From: PALSA-607 sp963825425
Lineage (GTDB): Bacteria > Actinomycetota > Actinomycetes > Acidothermales > Acidothermaceae
DNA: 64,000 nucleotides
Assembly: GCA_963825425.1 (NCBI GenBank)
Contig: CAWGTF010000016.1
Coordinates: 1-64,000 of the forward strand
Reading direction: 5' to 3'
The number at the start of each line of letters is the position of its first letter. Within the stretch, counting starts at the first letter, position 1. Below the pieces are notes generated by a model that saw only the letters and a list, made by a program, of their open reading frames with translations, was not told the origin of the DNA and did not search any database. The position numbers and the translations under genes are program-made. Positions 27,161 to 36,302 of the stretch are shown here, in pieces.

Positions 27161-28084
27161 ATGGCGGACGGACGCGACGATAAGGGGCGGACGTCGACCA
27201 AGTACGCCGCGAAGAAGGCTGCCTCCGAGCGAATCGCCGCTCAACGCGCCGCTCAGCAGCGTGCCGAGCGGAAGCGCAACCTGCTTATGGCCGGTGGCGG
27301 TGTCCTCGCCGTGGTCGTGGTCATCGGCGGCATCGTGTTCGCCGGTCTTAGCACCAAGAAGAGCACCGGTAGCAGCGATGTGGTGCCAGCCTCTTCGACG
27401 GTCACTGCGGCGATTGCCAACGTCGCGACGTCGAGCCTGTCAGCGTCGCCCGACCTGACCAAGATCGCCGCACCACCATCCGCGCTCACCGGAGACGTGC
27501 TCAAGGCTTCCAACGGGTTGCCCCAGGTGTTGTACGTCGGTGCGGAGTACTGCCCGAACTGTGCAGCGACCAGGTGGCCGCTCGCGGTCGCGCTGAGCCG
27601 ATTCGGCACTTTCACCGGCATCAGCAGCACGTATTCGTCATCGACAGACTCGCCGGCGCATATTCCGACGTTGTCGTTCCGCAACTCTTCGTACAAGAGC
27701 AGCTTGATCGATTTCGATGGCAAGGAGCAGGTCGACGGCAACAACAAGCCGCTGCAGAACCTGACCACGGCCGAGGACGCGCTCTTCCAGAAGCTCGGGG
27801 GCACGACCGCTAACGCCACCCCGGGGTACCCGTTCATCGACTTCGGCGGCAAGTGGAAGCAGAACGGCGAGAGCTACGACTCCAACTTGCTCGCGGGTCT
27901 GACGCCTGACTCGGTCGCCTCGTCGATGACCGATGCGAAGTCGAAGCCGGGTGCGGCGATCCAGGCCAGCGCCGACGTCTTCACTGCGGAGATTTGCGAC
28001 ATGACTGGCGGCAAGCCGACCAACGTGTGCACCGCGGCAGGTGTTGTCGCGGCAACGGCTGCTCTCGCGTCCCTCACGAAGTAG
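27161..28084 (+). CDS. DUF929 membrane-anchored thioredoxin-like protein, copy 1
   Basis: 307 aa. Basic cytoplasmic N-terminus (ASERIAAQRAAQQRAERKRN), one membrane helix at about 41-63, then an extracytoplasmic domain. C131-P-N-C134 in GAEYCPNCAATRWP has a thioredoxin-like CxxC layout with the following strand VALSRFGTF; a second Cys pair near 280-290 (AEICDMTGG, NVCTAAG) may form a structural or resolving disulfide. DUF929 proteins are predicted thiol-disulfide enzymes. Followed 5 bases later by a VKOR gene and then by a close paralogue. Confidence 0.87.
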   Translation: MADGRDDKGRTSTKYAAKKAASERIAAQRAAQQRAERKRNLLMAGGGVLAVVVVIGGIVFAGLSTKKSTGSSDVVPASSTVTAAIANVATSSLSASPDLTKIAAPPSALTGDVLKASNGLPQVLYVGAEYCPNCAATRWPLAVALSRFGTFTGISSTYSSSTDSPAHIPTLSFRNSSYKSSLIDFDGKEQVDGNNKPLQNLTTAEDALFQKLGGTTANATPGYPFIDFGGKWKQNGESYDSNLLAGLTPDSVASSMTDAKSKPGAAIQASADVFTAEICDMTGGKPTNVCTAAGVVAATAALASLTK

Positions 28085-28088
28085 CACG

Positions 28089-28631
28089 GTGGCGTCGAAC
28101 AGGACGGCTCCCGCGCCGGCGGGGTCGTCGACAAGGCAGTCCGGTGTGCCGATCTGGACCGCTCCGGTCTGTCTGCTGCTGACCGCGATCGGGATCGGGA
28201 TCGCGATCTACCTGACCATCGCTCATTACGACACGCACGTCTCGCTGGTCTGTGCGGCCAAGGGTGCGATCGACTGCCAGGCGGTCACCACCAGCCCGCA
28301 GTCGAAGGTGTTCGGCATCCCGGTTGCACCTCTCGGCTTGGCCTACTTCGTCGCCATGATCCCCTTGAACCTGCCGGTGGCCTGGCGCTCGGTTGATCCG
28401 CGGATCAAGATCGGCCGGCTCCTCTACGGCCTGGCAGGTATCGGGTTCGTCTGCTACCTCGTCTACGCCGAGGCCGTCATCATCAAGAAGATCTGCCTGT
28501 GGTGCACCGGCGTGCACATCACCACGCTCGTTCTCTTCGTGGTCACCGTGTTCGCCAGCGCGCTGGCGATCCCCAGCGATGTCGACGTAGTAGACGATGA
28601 CGACGACGAAGGCGATGACTCAGACGACTAA
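28089..28631 (+). CDS. Vitamin K epoxide reductase (VKOR) family membrane protein
   Basis: 180 aa from GTG 28089, four membrane helices. The VKOR Cys set is complete: C55 and C63 in the loop (VCAAKGAIDC) and the active CxxC C136-L-W-C139 before the last helix; the quinone-side Ser/Thr region AVTTSPQSKVFGIPVAPLG matches. Bacterial VKOR plays the DsbB role, re-oxidising a periplasmic thiol oxidase with quinone. The very acidic C-terminus (DVVDDDDDEGDDSDD) lies in the cytoplasm. Placed between two DUF929 genes. Confidence 0.93.
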   Translation: MASNRTAPAPAGSSTRQSGVPIWTAPVCLLLTAIGIGIAIYLTIAHYDTHVSLVCAAKGAIDCQAVTTSPQSKVFGIPVAPLGLAYFVAMIPLNLPVAWRSVDPRIKIGRLLYGLAGIGFVCYLVYAEAVIIKKICLWCTGVHITTLVLFVVTVFASALAIPSDVDVVDDDDDEGDDSDD

Positions 28632-29511
28632 GCCCGCCAAGAGGGCCGCATCCGAGCGCATCGCCGCTCAACGCGCCGCGCAGCAACGTGCCGCCCGCAA
28701 GCGCAACCTGCTGATGGCCGGTGGCGGCATCCTCGCCGTGATCCTGGTCATCGTCGGCATCGTGGTCGTGGGCCTGCACACGAAGAAGGGCACCGGTAGC
28801 AGCGATGTGACGCCAGCCTCTTCGGCGGTCAGCCAAGCAATTGCCACCGTTGCCACATCGGCGATCACGGCGCAGCCCGACCTGAGCACGATCGCCGGGC
28901 CGCCAAGCGCGCTAACTGGCGATTTGCTCAAGGCTTCCAATGGATTGCCCCAGGTGTTGTACGTCAGCGCCGAGTGGTGCCCGAACTGCGCGGCGATGCG
29001 TTGGCCGCTAGCAATCGCGCTGAGCCGATTCGGCACCTTCACCGGCATCAGCACGACGTACTCGTCATCGACGGACCAGCCGTCGCACCTTCCGACGCTG
29101 TCGTTCCGTACCTCCACGTACAAGAGCAGCTACATCGATTTCGCTGGCAAGGAGGCGGTCGACGGCAACAACAAGCCGCTGCAGAAGCTGACCGCTGCCG
29201 AGTCCGCGCTCTTCGACAAGCTTGGTGGCACAGCCAGTGACCCCCGACCGGGTTACCCGTTCATCGACTTCGGCGGCAAGTGGAAGCAGAACGGGACGAG
29301 CTACAACCCCAGCATCTTGGCGGGCATGACACCCGACCAGGTTGCCGCGACGATGACCGATGCGACCTCGAAGCCGGGTGCCGCAATCCAGGCGAGTGCT
29401 GACGTCTTCACCGCGGAGATCTGCGACATGACTGGCGGCAAGCCGGCAAATGTGTGCACAGCAACGGGTGTTGCGGCGGCGACGACTGCTCTTACGTCGC
29501 TGAAGAAGTAG
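28615..29511 (+). CDS. DUF929 membrane-anchored thioredoxin-like protein, copy 2
   Basis: 298 aa from ATG 28615 (GAAGG upstream; ATG 28597 is an alternative). Overlaps the end of the VKOR gene by 17 bases. Close paralogue of the product of 27161-28084, with matching stretches from ASERIAAQRAAQQRA through the membrane helix to the C-terminus; active site AEWCPNCAAMRWP differs by Tyr to Trp before CPNC. The second Cys pair is conserved. Arose by tandem duplication around the VKOR gene. Confidence 0.87.
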   Translation: MTQTTKPAKRAASERIAAQRAAQQRAARKRNLLMAGGGILAVILVIVGIVVVGLHTKKGTGSSDVTPASSAVSQAIATVATSAITAQPDLSTIAGPPSALTGDLLKASNGLPQVLYVSAEWCPNCAAMRWPLAIALSRFGTFTGISTTYSSSTDQPSHLPTLSFRTSTYKSSYIDFAGKEAVDGNNKPLQKLTAAESALFDKLGGTASDPRPGYPFIDFGGKWKQNGTSYNPSILAGMTPDQVAATMTDATSKPGAAIQASADVFTAEICDMTGGKPANVCTATGVAAATTALTSLKK

Positions 29512-29518
29512 CGTGCGC

Positions 29519-30505
<987 letters not shown>

Positions 30506-30516
30506 TTCCGCAACCT

Positions 30517-31263
30517 CTACGAGGGCTGCAGCGTGCAGCACCAGATCGTGAGCTCCCACGACAACCGGCTGCCGCGCTGCGAGAGGTGGATCGAACCTTC
30601 GTCCATGAGTTCGTGCACCATCGCGGAGGTGGCGACTACATCGGGAAGCGGGAACTCCTTCTTGACGACCGGCTCCATCGCGGTGCCGAAGACCTTGGCC
30701 GCTGCGGCCAGGATCGCCGCGTCGTCCTGGATCGTGCCGGTCGGCAGATAGATCCTGCCGCCGGGCACGAGATAGTCGGCCACTTGGCCGAGCATCTCGA
30801 CCGGCAGTTCGGCGCCGGTGCGCCCGCCACCCTTGCCGTCGGGGAACCACCCGGTCACTTGCGCGATCACGTCAGGGATTCCGGAAACGTCAGCGATGAT
30901 GACGTTGGCTCGAGTGTTCGCGAGCGGCTCGAGCAGATGACCGGTACGGAACTCGGCGACATCAGCCAAGTTGAGGCGTGCGGCGTTGGCTGCGGAACAT
31001 GCTGTGGCGGCGGCGGAGAAGTCGGTACCGATCACCTTGGCGGCACCAAGTTTCGCCGCGACCAACGAAAGTACGCCACACCCGCAGCCCGCATCGGCGA
31101 CGATGTCGCCGGGGTCGACGCGCAGTGCTTCGGCGAGAACTTTGCTCGTGGAGCTGGGGACGAATACGCCGGGATCGACGACGACATCGAACGGTCCGGC
31201 CACGCCGCGCCAGACGTATGTACGAGCAGCTTCCTCGGCGTCTTGCATCGCGGCTTCCGGCAT
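30517..31263 (-). CDS. Class I SAM-dependent methyltransferase (PrmA/PrmC-like)
   Basis: 249 aa from ATG 31263, fixed by GGGAGGGA. Motif I DAGCGCGVLSLVAAKLGA, motif II region VIGTDFSAAA, motif IV IIADVSG. DPGVFVPSSTSKVLAEAL resembles the N-terminus of protein or small-molecule methyltransferases related to PrmA/HemK; the NPPY of PrmC is absent, so the target is not a release-factor Gln by that criterion. Target unknown. Confidence 0.78.
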   Translation of the reverse strand: MPEAAMQDAEEAARTYVWRGVAGPFDVVVDPGVFVPSSTSKVLAEALRVDPGDIVADAGCGCGVLSLVAAKLGAAKVIGTDFSAAATACSAANAARLNLADVAEFRTGHLLEPLANTRANVIIADVSGIPDVIAQVTGWFPDGKGGGRTGAELPVEMLGQVADYLVPGGRIYLPTGTIQDDAAILAAAAKVFGTAMEPVVKKEFPLPDVVATSAMVHELMDEGSIHLSQRGSRLSWELTIWCCTLQPS

Positions 31264-31381
31264 TGGTATCCCTCCCGCGTGTTCCATTCCAGCCTAATTG
31301 GCGGCGCGACTTTACCCAAATGATGGCAGGTCACAGCCGAGAGCCGACCGCGGGGTTTAGGCCGATCGAAGCGTCGAGTCG

Positions 31382-31861
31382 CTACTTCGCGGGTTGGCTG
31401 GTGAAGTTGTGGGTCCACAGCGCGCGCGAGCCGGCTTCACCGGTCCGGACGACCTGCTGCACGGCGCCAACCGAGATGGCAACGGCGAGGACGCCGACCA
31501 CGATCCGCCCGAGGGTTCCGTGCAGGGCGGCGGAGTCCGTCCGCTCCCACAGCCAAACGAGGAGTGCAATCACAAAGAGGCCGATCATCCACGGCAGCAC
31601 CCCCTTGCCGAGGGCGACGTGCTTGCGAATGAGCGGGGTGCTGATGACTCGGGCTTGCAGCCATTGACCGGCGTGGGTCGTCACCGGAACGGTGAGGAGC
31701 GCGCCCAGTGCGATGACCGGGGTGATGACCCCGAGGCGGCGTCCGGCGGCGGGCCAGAGCGCGGCCGCAACCAGGACGAGCGCAGCAATCGGGACAGCGG
31801 CCAGCACGAGGTGGACCAACAGGACGTGGGCCGGCAGCCCCTGGATCTTGGTCGGGCCCAT
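31382..31861 (-). CDS. DUF2231-like integral membrane protein
   Basis: 159 aa, four predicted membrane helices. PAHVLLVHLVLAAVP at the N-terminus and a Gly-Lys-rich loop RKHVALGKGVLPW between helices 2 and 3 are typical for the DUF2231 family, with conserved His residues (HVLLVH, THAGQW, RKHVALG) that may bind haem or metal. Function unknown. Confidence 0.75.
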   Translation of the reverse strand: MGPTKIQGLPAHVLLVHLVLAAVPIAALVLVAAALWPAAGRRLGVITPVIALGALLTVPVTTHAGQWLQARVISTPLIRKHVALGKGVLPWMIGLFVIALLVWLWERTDSAALHGTLGRIVVGVLAVAISVGAVQQVVRTGEAGSRALWTHNFTSQPAK

Positions 31862-31992
31862 GAGTCTCCTGCCGCTGGCGGTTTGCAGGTTGAAACGGAC
31901 CCCTCAGCCGCGCGGTTCAGTCCGGGCTCACCGGCCACCCGCCGCCGTCCCGCGCGAGCGCCGTCCGAGAGACAGCATGGAGAGACAGAAAG

Positions 31993-32066
31993 TGGCCAGG
32001 GACAGGATCGAACTGTCGACCTCCCGCTTTTCAGGCGGGCGCTCATACCGACTGAGCTACCTGGCC
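31993..32066 (-). tRNA. tRNA-Phe (GAA)
   Basis: 74 bases, cloverleaf complete: GGCCAGG acceptor, anticodon loop CTGAAAA (GAA), GTTCGATCC T-arm, discriminator A. CCA is not encoded. First of three tRNA genes on the minus strand. Confidence 0.97.
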
Positions 32067-32092
32067 GTGCGCGGCGCGACTATCGCGTGTTG

Positions 32093-32167
32093 CGGTCCCG
32101 ACGGGATTCGAACCCGCGACCTCCGCCTTGACAGGGCGGCGTGAACTCCAGGCTTCACCACGGGACC
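32093..32167 (-). tRNA. tRNA-Asp (GTC)
   Basis: 75 bases; GGTCCCG acceptor, anticodon loop CTGTCAA, T-loop GTTCGAATC, discriminator G. Common Glu-Asp-Phe cluster order in actinobacteria. Confidence 0.97.
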
Positions 32168-32234
32168 ATGTGGCCTTGCAAATACGGTGGCCTTGCTGTT
32201 ACTGCAAACTGCGTTAGTGCCGAGTGCGCTTGCG

Positions 32235-32307
32235 TGCCCCCAACGGGATTCGAACCCGTGCCGCCGCCTTGAAAGGGCGGTGTCCTGGGCCACTAGACGA
32301 TGGGGAC
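32235..32307 (-). tRNA. tRNA-Glu (TTC)
   Basis: 73 bases; acceptor GTCCCCA/TGGGGGC contains one T-G pair, anticodon loop CTTTCAA, T-loop GTTCGAATC, discriminator A. Confidence 0.96.
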
Positions 32308-32399
32308 GGTAGCCAGATGGCGTCGCCCGGCCACAGCCCCGGCGTCATCCGTCGGGGACTGGTCAAGCATAGGGGACGGCCACGTGGTTTGCTGGCGGG

Positions 32400-32741
32400 G
32401 TGGTGGAGGTCACGCGCGAGCGCTTCGAGGAGCTCGTCGCCCAGGCCCTGGATGGCATCCCTCCGCAGTTCACGAAGGCGATGCGCAACGTGGCGGTGTT
32501 CGTCGAGGACGTGCCGGCCGATCCACACCTGCTCGGGCTCTACGTCGGCGTGCCGCTGACCGAGCGGACGACGTCCTACGCCGGGGTCCTGCCCGACCGG
32601 ATCATGATCTACCGCTCCAGCCTGTGTGCCTACTGCGACACCGAGGAGCAGGTGATCGCCGAGGTGCGCAAGACCGTCGTCCACGAGGTTGCCCATCACT
32701 TCGGAATAGACGACGACCGGCTGCACGAACTGGGGTATTGA
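32400..32741 (+). CDS. Zincin-like metallopeptidase (PF06262 type)
   Basis: 113 aa from GTG 32400 (or 32403). HEVAHHFGI is the HExxHxxG zinc motif; the third ligand is probably Asp/Glu in DDRLHELGY. Small cytoplasmic minigluzincin-type proteins of this size are very common in actinobacteria and may be peptidases or zinc-binding regulators. Single gene next to the tRNA cluster. Confidence 0.9.
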   Translation: MVEVTRERFEELVAQALDGIPPQFTKAMRNVAVFVEDVPADPHLLGLYVGVPLTERTTSYAGVLPDRIMIYRSSLCAYCDTEEQVIAEVRKTVVHEVAHHFGIDDDRLHELGY

Positions 32742-32805
32742 CGCTTGAACCCGACAGTTTCGCGATCTTGACGCTCCCCAAACATTTCGGCGGCACACTC
32801 TGTGG

Positions 32806-34111
32806 ATGAGCAGCGCCTCTGACGCCTTGCGCAGCGATCTGGCGCATCTCTATCGCCGGGCCGGATTCGGGGCGACGCCGGCCGAGCTCGACGCGGCGGT
32901 CAGCGCGGGGTACGCAGCGACGGTTGCTGCGCTCGTACGCCCGCCCTCGACGTCCGACCAAGGAGTACTGGCGACGCCGCCGCCGCAACTCACGGTTGCA
33001 CCCGCGCCCGGCAAGGATGGCACCGCCGCGCAGCGCAAGGCGTACCAGGCGCGAGTTACCACCGAGGGCCGCGCGCTCACCCTTTGGTGGCTCGACCGCA
33101 TGGTGATGGCGACGAATCCGTTCCCGGAGAAGTTGACGTTCTTCTGGCATGGGCACTTCGCGACCGCGATGTCGAAGGTGCGAAGCGCGGCGTTGATGCT
33201 GCGGCAGAACGAGTTGCTGCGAACGTCGGGTCTCGGCGCATTCGATGCTCTTGACCTGGCGATCGCTCGCGATCCGGCGATGATGATCTGGCTCGACGAG
33301 AACCAGAACATCGCCGGGCGGCCGAACGAGAATTTCGCTCGCGAGAACATGGAACTCTTCACGCTCGGATACGGCAATTACACCGAGGACGACGTGAGAG
33401 AGGGCGCGCGCTGCTACACCGGCTGGCGCTACAACCAGAACTCCGATGCCTTTGTCGAGGTTGCACAGCAGGCATGACAACGGCGTGAAGACAGTGCTTG
33501 GCCATACCGGGAACTTCGACGGCGGCGACCTGATCACGATCCTCACCCACAGCGACGCGTCGCACCGGTGGATCACCACCCGCGTGTGGTCTCGCTTCGC
33601 GAAGACCATCACGACCGACCCGGTGGTCTCCACGCTGATGCCGACGTACGCGCAGCAGCTCAATATCGGTGCGCTCATGACCGCGACGTTCACTTCGCCG
33701 TCGTTCTTGCAGACCAAGGGCGAGTTGGTGAAGCAGCCGGTCGAGTACGTCGTCGGCGCGCTCCGCGCGTTGAAACTGCGGGCTGACAACCAGAACTATT
33801 TGGGCTACCTGCAAGCACTCGGGCAAGTGCCGTTCGAGCCACCCAATGTCGGCGGCTGGCCGTTCGACGACGGGTGGTTGACGACCGCTGCGAGCTACAC
33901 CCGAATGAAGTTCGCTCGGTACGTCGCCGCGCATGGCGACATCTCCGCGGTCGCCGATGAGCCGGCGTCGGCGCGGGCTGACGCGGCGGCGCACCTGTTG
34001 TCGGTCGACGGCTGGGGAGCGCAGACCCGCGTCGCACTCGCGCAGGTGGCGCACGACCCGGTGTCGGTAGTGACGCTCGCGCTTTGCGCACCCGAATACG
34101 TCGTGAACTAG
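32806..34111 (+). CDS. DUF1800 family protein (one +1 shift)
   Basis: Corrected 434 aa. Starts RRAGFGATPAELDAA, the DUF1800 opening, then FFWHGHFATAMSKV, ARDPAMMIWLDENQN, PNENFARENMELFTLG and, after the shift near 33468 (CAGCAGGCATG, one G extra), HTGNFDGGDLITIL and PPNVGGWPFDDGWLTTA. No obvious signal peptide. Always paired with a DUF1501 protein, which follows 11 bases later. The pair is widespread; enzymatic role is unproven. Confidence 0.88.
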
Positions 34112-34122
34112 AGGAGATGGCG

Positions 34123-35325
34123 ATGCCACGAACCATGTCGCGACGGCAGTTCCTGATCTCGAGCGGTGTCGTCGGCGGCGCCGCACTGGCAGTGGGCGCG
34201 GGCGGCATCACGCTGCGCGAGCTGTTGGTTGCCGGGAAGCGTACGCCGCTCGAGGTCGGCACGAAGATCGTCGTCTTCGTCACGATGTACGGCGGCAACG
34301 ACGGCCTGAGCACGGTGATTCCTTACACAGACAAGGCGTATTACGCGGGGCGCCCGGACCTTGCTTACGAGGAGTCGCAGGTGCTGCCGCTGGCCGACGG
34401 GCTCGGCTTCAATCCGTCGATGACCGGCTTCAAGAAGCTGTACGACGGCGGGCAGCTGGCGATCGTGCGCGGGGTCGGCTACCCCAACCCCGACCGCAGC
34501 CACTTCAGGTCGATGGCGATCTGGCAGACCGCATCTCCTGGCACGCCTCAGGTCACCGGTTGGCTCGGCCGCTGGCTCGATGCGAACGGCGCCGACCCGC
34601 TGCTCGCCGTCAACGTCGGCCCGGTGTTGCCGCCGATGCTCGCCGGCCAGCATTGCGCCGGAGCGGCGGTCCCGTCGAGCGGGGGTATGGCGATGCCTAC
34701 CGGGACGTATGGCAGCGGCCTTCGCGCCCTCGACACGGCCTCTGCGAGTAGTACTCCGCTGATTCAGCGGGTCGCGCAGTCAGGGTCTGATCTGTTCCGG
34801 GTCGCCACCACATTCGGCCCCACGTTGGCGGCTGCCAAGGTGGGCGGGGCTAACGATCTCGCCGGTCAACTCGACCTCGTCGCGCGCTGCATCGCGGCCA
34901 ACGCCCCGACCCGCGTCTACAGCGTGCAGCTCGGCGGCTTCGACTTCCACGCCGACGAAAAGGACGCTCAAAGCACACTGCTAGGACAGCTGGACGCCGC
35001 GGTGTCGGGGTTCTTGACCAACGTGGCCGCCGGGCCGCACGGCAAGGACGTCGTGATGGTGCTGTACTCCGAGTTCGGTCGGCGGGTAGCCGCAAATGGC
35101 AGTCAGGGAACAGATCACGGGACGGCGGGGAACATCTTCGTCGCGGGTGCTGCGGTGAAGGGCGGCATGTTCGGCGACCAGCCGAGCCTGACCGATCTGG
35201 CGATGGACGACCTGAAGTACAACGTCGACTTCCGGTCGGTGTACGCCACCGTGCTCGAGGGCGCGCTGGGCGCCGACGCGTCGCAGGTGCTCGGTGGCAG
35301 CTACCCCAAGCTGGCTTTCATCTGA
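34123..35325 (+). CDS. DUF1501 family Tat-exported protein
   Basis: 400 aa from ATG 34123, with GAGGAG eight bases upstream (ATG 34117 would sit on the ribosome site). Twin-arginine signal SRRQFLISSGVVGGAALAVG. Family blocks: VTMYGGNDGLSTVIPY, SHFRSMAIWQT, LGGFDFHADEKD, YSEFGRRVAANGSQGTDHG. DUF1501 has an alkaline-phosphatase/sulfatase-like fold by family description. Works with the DUF1800 gene upstream. Confidence 0.9.
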   Translation: MPRTMSRRQFLISSGVVGGAALAVGAGGITLRELLVAGKRTPLEVGTKIVVFVTMYGGNDGLSTVIPYTDKAYYAGRPDLAYEESQVLPLADGLGFNPSMTGFKKLYDGGQLAIVRGVGYPNPDRSHFRSMAIWQTASPGTPQVTGWLGRWLDANGADPLLAVNVGPVLPPMLAGQHCAGAAVPSSGGMAMPTGTYGSGLRALDTASASSTPLIQRVAQSGSDLFRVATTFGPTLAAAKVGGANDLAGQLDLVARCIAANAPTRVYSVQLGGFDFHADEKDAQSTLLGQLDAAVSGFLTNVAAGPHGKDVVMVLYSEFGRRVAANGSQGTDHGTAGNIFVAGAAVKGGMFGDQPSLTDLAMDDLKYNVDFRSVYATVLEGALGADASQVLGGSYPKLAFI

Positions 35326-35461
35326 CGGCTCGCGTGACGGCTGCCGCCGTTGCCCGCTAGATCTGCCGCCCTGATCGAGGGTTTGCCCCGATTCCCCAGG
35401 TTCGCCGCGAACCTACGGTCGGCAAGGTGAACAGTTGCCCGACCGCGACCCGGGAGTCGAC

Positions 35462-36034
35462 ATGCCAGCAACCAAGAAACTGACGATCGCGGCACTTCTC
35501 GCCGTCACCGTGTCTGTCGCGGGATGCAATTCGAAGAAGGCGAGCTCGACCGATTCGGGTACTGCCGCGACAACCGCGGCCGCGGCACCAGCAGCGTCGG
35601 CAGCCAGCTCGGGCGCCGGCGCACCCGCGGCGACCGCTTCCGTGGCCGCCGCGACCGGGGCTGGCGCGGCCGCGTCCGGAGGCTGCGCGTTGACCGCAGC
35701 TCAAGTCACCACGGTGATGGGCGCCACTTACGGGGATCCACAGAACCTCAATGGATTTTGCATCTACCCAGGCAGCGAAGACTCGCTCCAAATCCATGTC
35801 GAGGACGCGTCCGGCGGCCAGGACTTCGACGCCGCACTCGCGGCGGCGAAGCGGAATCAGGGGTCGGATACGTCGACAACCATTCCGGGTCTTGGTGACA
35901 AAGCGGCCAGCGTCGGATTTGAGCTCGTCGTCGCCGCCGGCGGCAAGACCATCGACATCCGTGCCGCTTCCTCGACCTTCGACTGGCCCAAGTCGATTGC
36001 GTTGGCGAAGCTGGTCATCGCCGGCCTGCACTAG
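35462..36034 (+). CDS. Small lipoprotein (DUF3558-like)
   Basis: 190 aa from ATG 35462. Lipobox VAGC, Ala/Ser/Thr-rich linker to about residue 75, then a small domain with a Cys pair (GGCALTAAQV, NGFCIYPG) and a helix-strand layout resembling DUF3558 substrate-binding-like lipoproteins. Surface protein, function unknown. Confidence 0.7.
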   Translation: MPATKKLTIAALLAVTVSVAGCNSKKASSTDSGTAATTAAAAPAASAASSGAGAPAATASVAAATGAGAAASGGCALTAAQVTTVMGATYGDPQNLNGFCIYPGSEDSLQIHVEDASGGQDFDAALAAAKRNQGSDTSTTIPGLGDKAASVGFELVVAAGGKTIDIRAASSTFDWPKSIALAKLVIAGLH

Positions 36035-36083
36035 GGGCGGTTGCATCCCTACAGGCGAAGAAGAGAACGCGGCCGCTTTGTGC

Positions 36084-36089
36084 TAGGGT
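36084..36089 (+). promoter_or_regulatory. -10 element of the sulfate-transport leader
   Basis: TAGGGT eight bases before the leader ATG; this spacing places the transcription start on or next to the ATG, giving a leaderless mRNA. No clear -35. Confidence 0.5.
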
Positions 36090-36097
36090 TCCCGCCC

Positions 36098-36175
36098 ATG
36101 AGCAACGTCCTGTTGACGCAGCGACTCCATGTCGATCTGTTGCGCGTGACGTCTGCCGTCTGTCGGCCCTGCTGA
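36098..36175 (+). CDS. Cysteine-sensing leader peptide of the sulfate transporter operon
   Basis: 25-codon ORF: MSNVLLTQ, then RLHVDLLRVTSAVCRPC and stop. The core HVDLxRVxSAxC is the same as in the short 'putative leader peptide' family found ahead of sulfur-assimilation genes in actinobacteria. Two Cys codons at positions 22 and 25 lie at its end, so slow translation when cysteine is short could open the downstream mRNA. It has no ribosome site and appears leaderless. The 128 bases to the binding-protein start include a second AT-rich promoter-like spot near 36255-36285. Confidence 0.8.
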   Translation: MSNVLLTQRLHVDLLRVTSAVCRPC

Positions 36176-36302
36176 GATCCAAGCGCCGGCCTTAGTCGCA
36201 TCGGCAACCCGTCGGCGTCCCGCCCGATTCTGACTTGTTACCCGCGCTACCGATTCGGTGGCATATTCCCTACCTTATGACCAGACAAACTGGAGAACTT
36301 CC

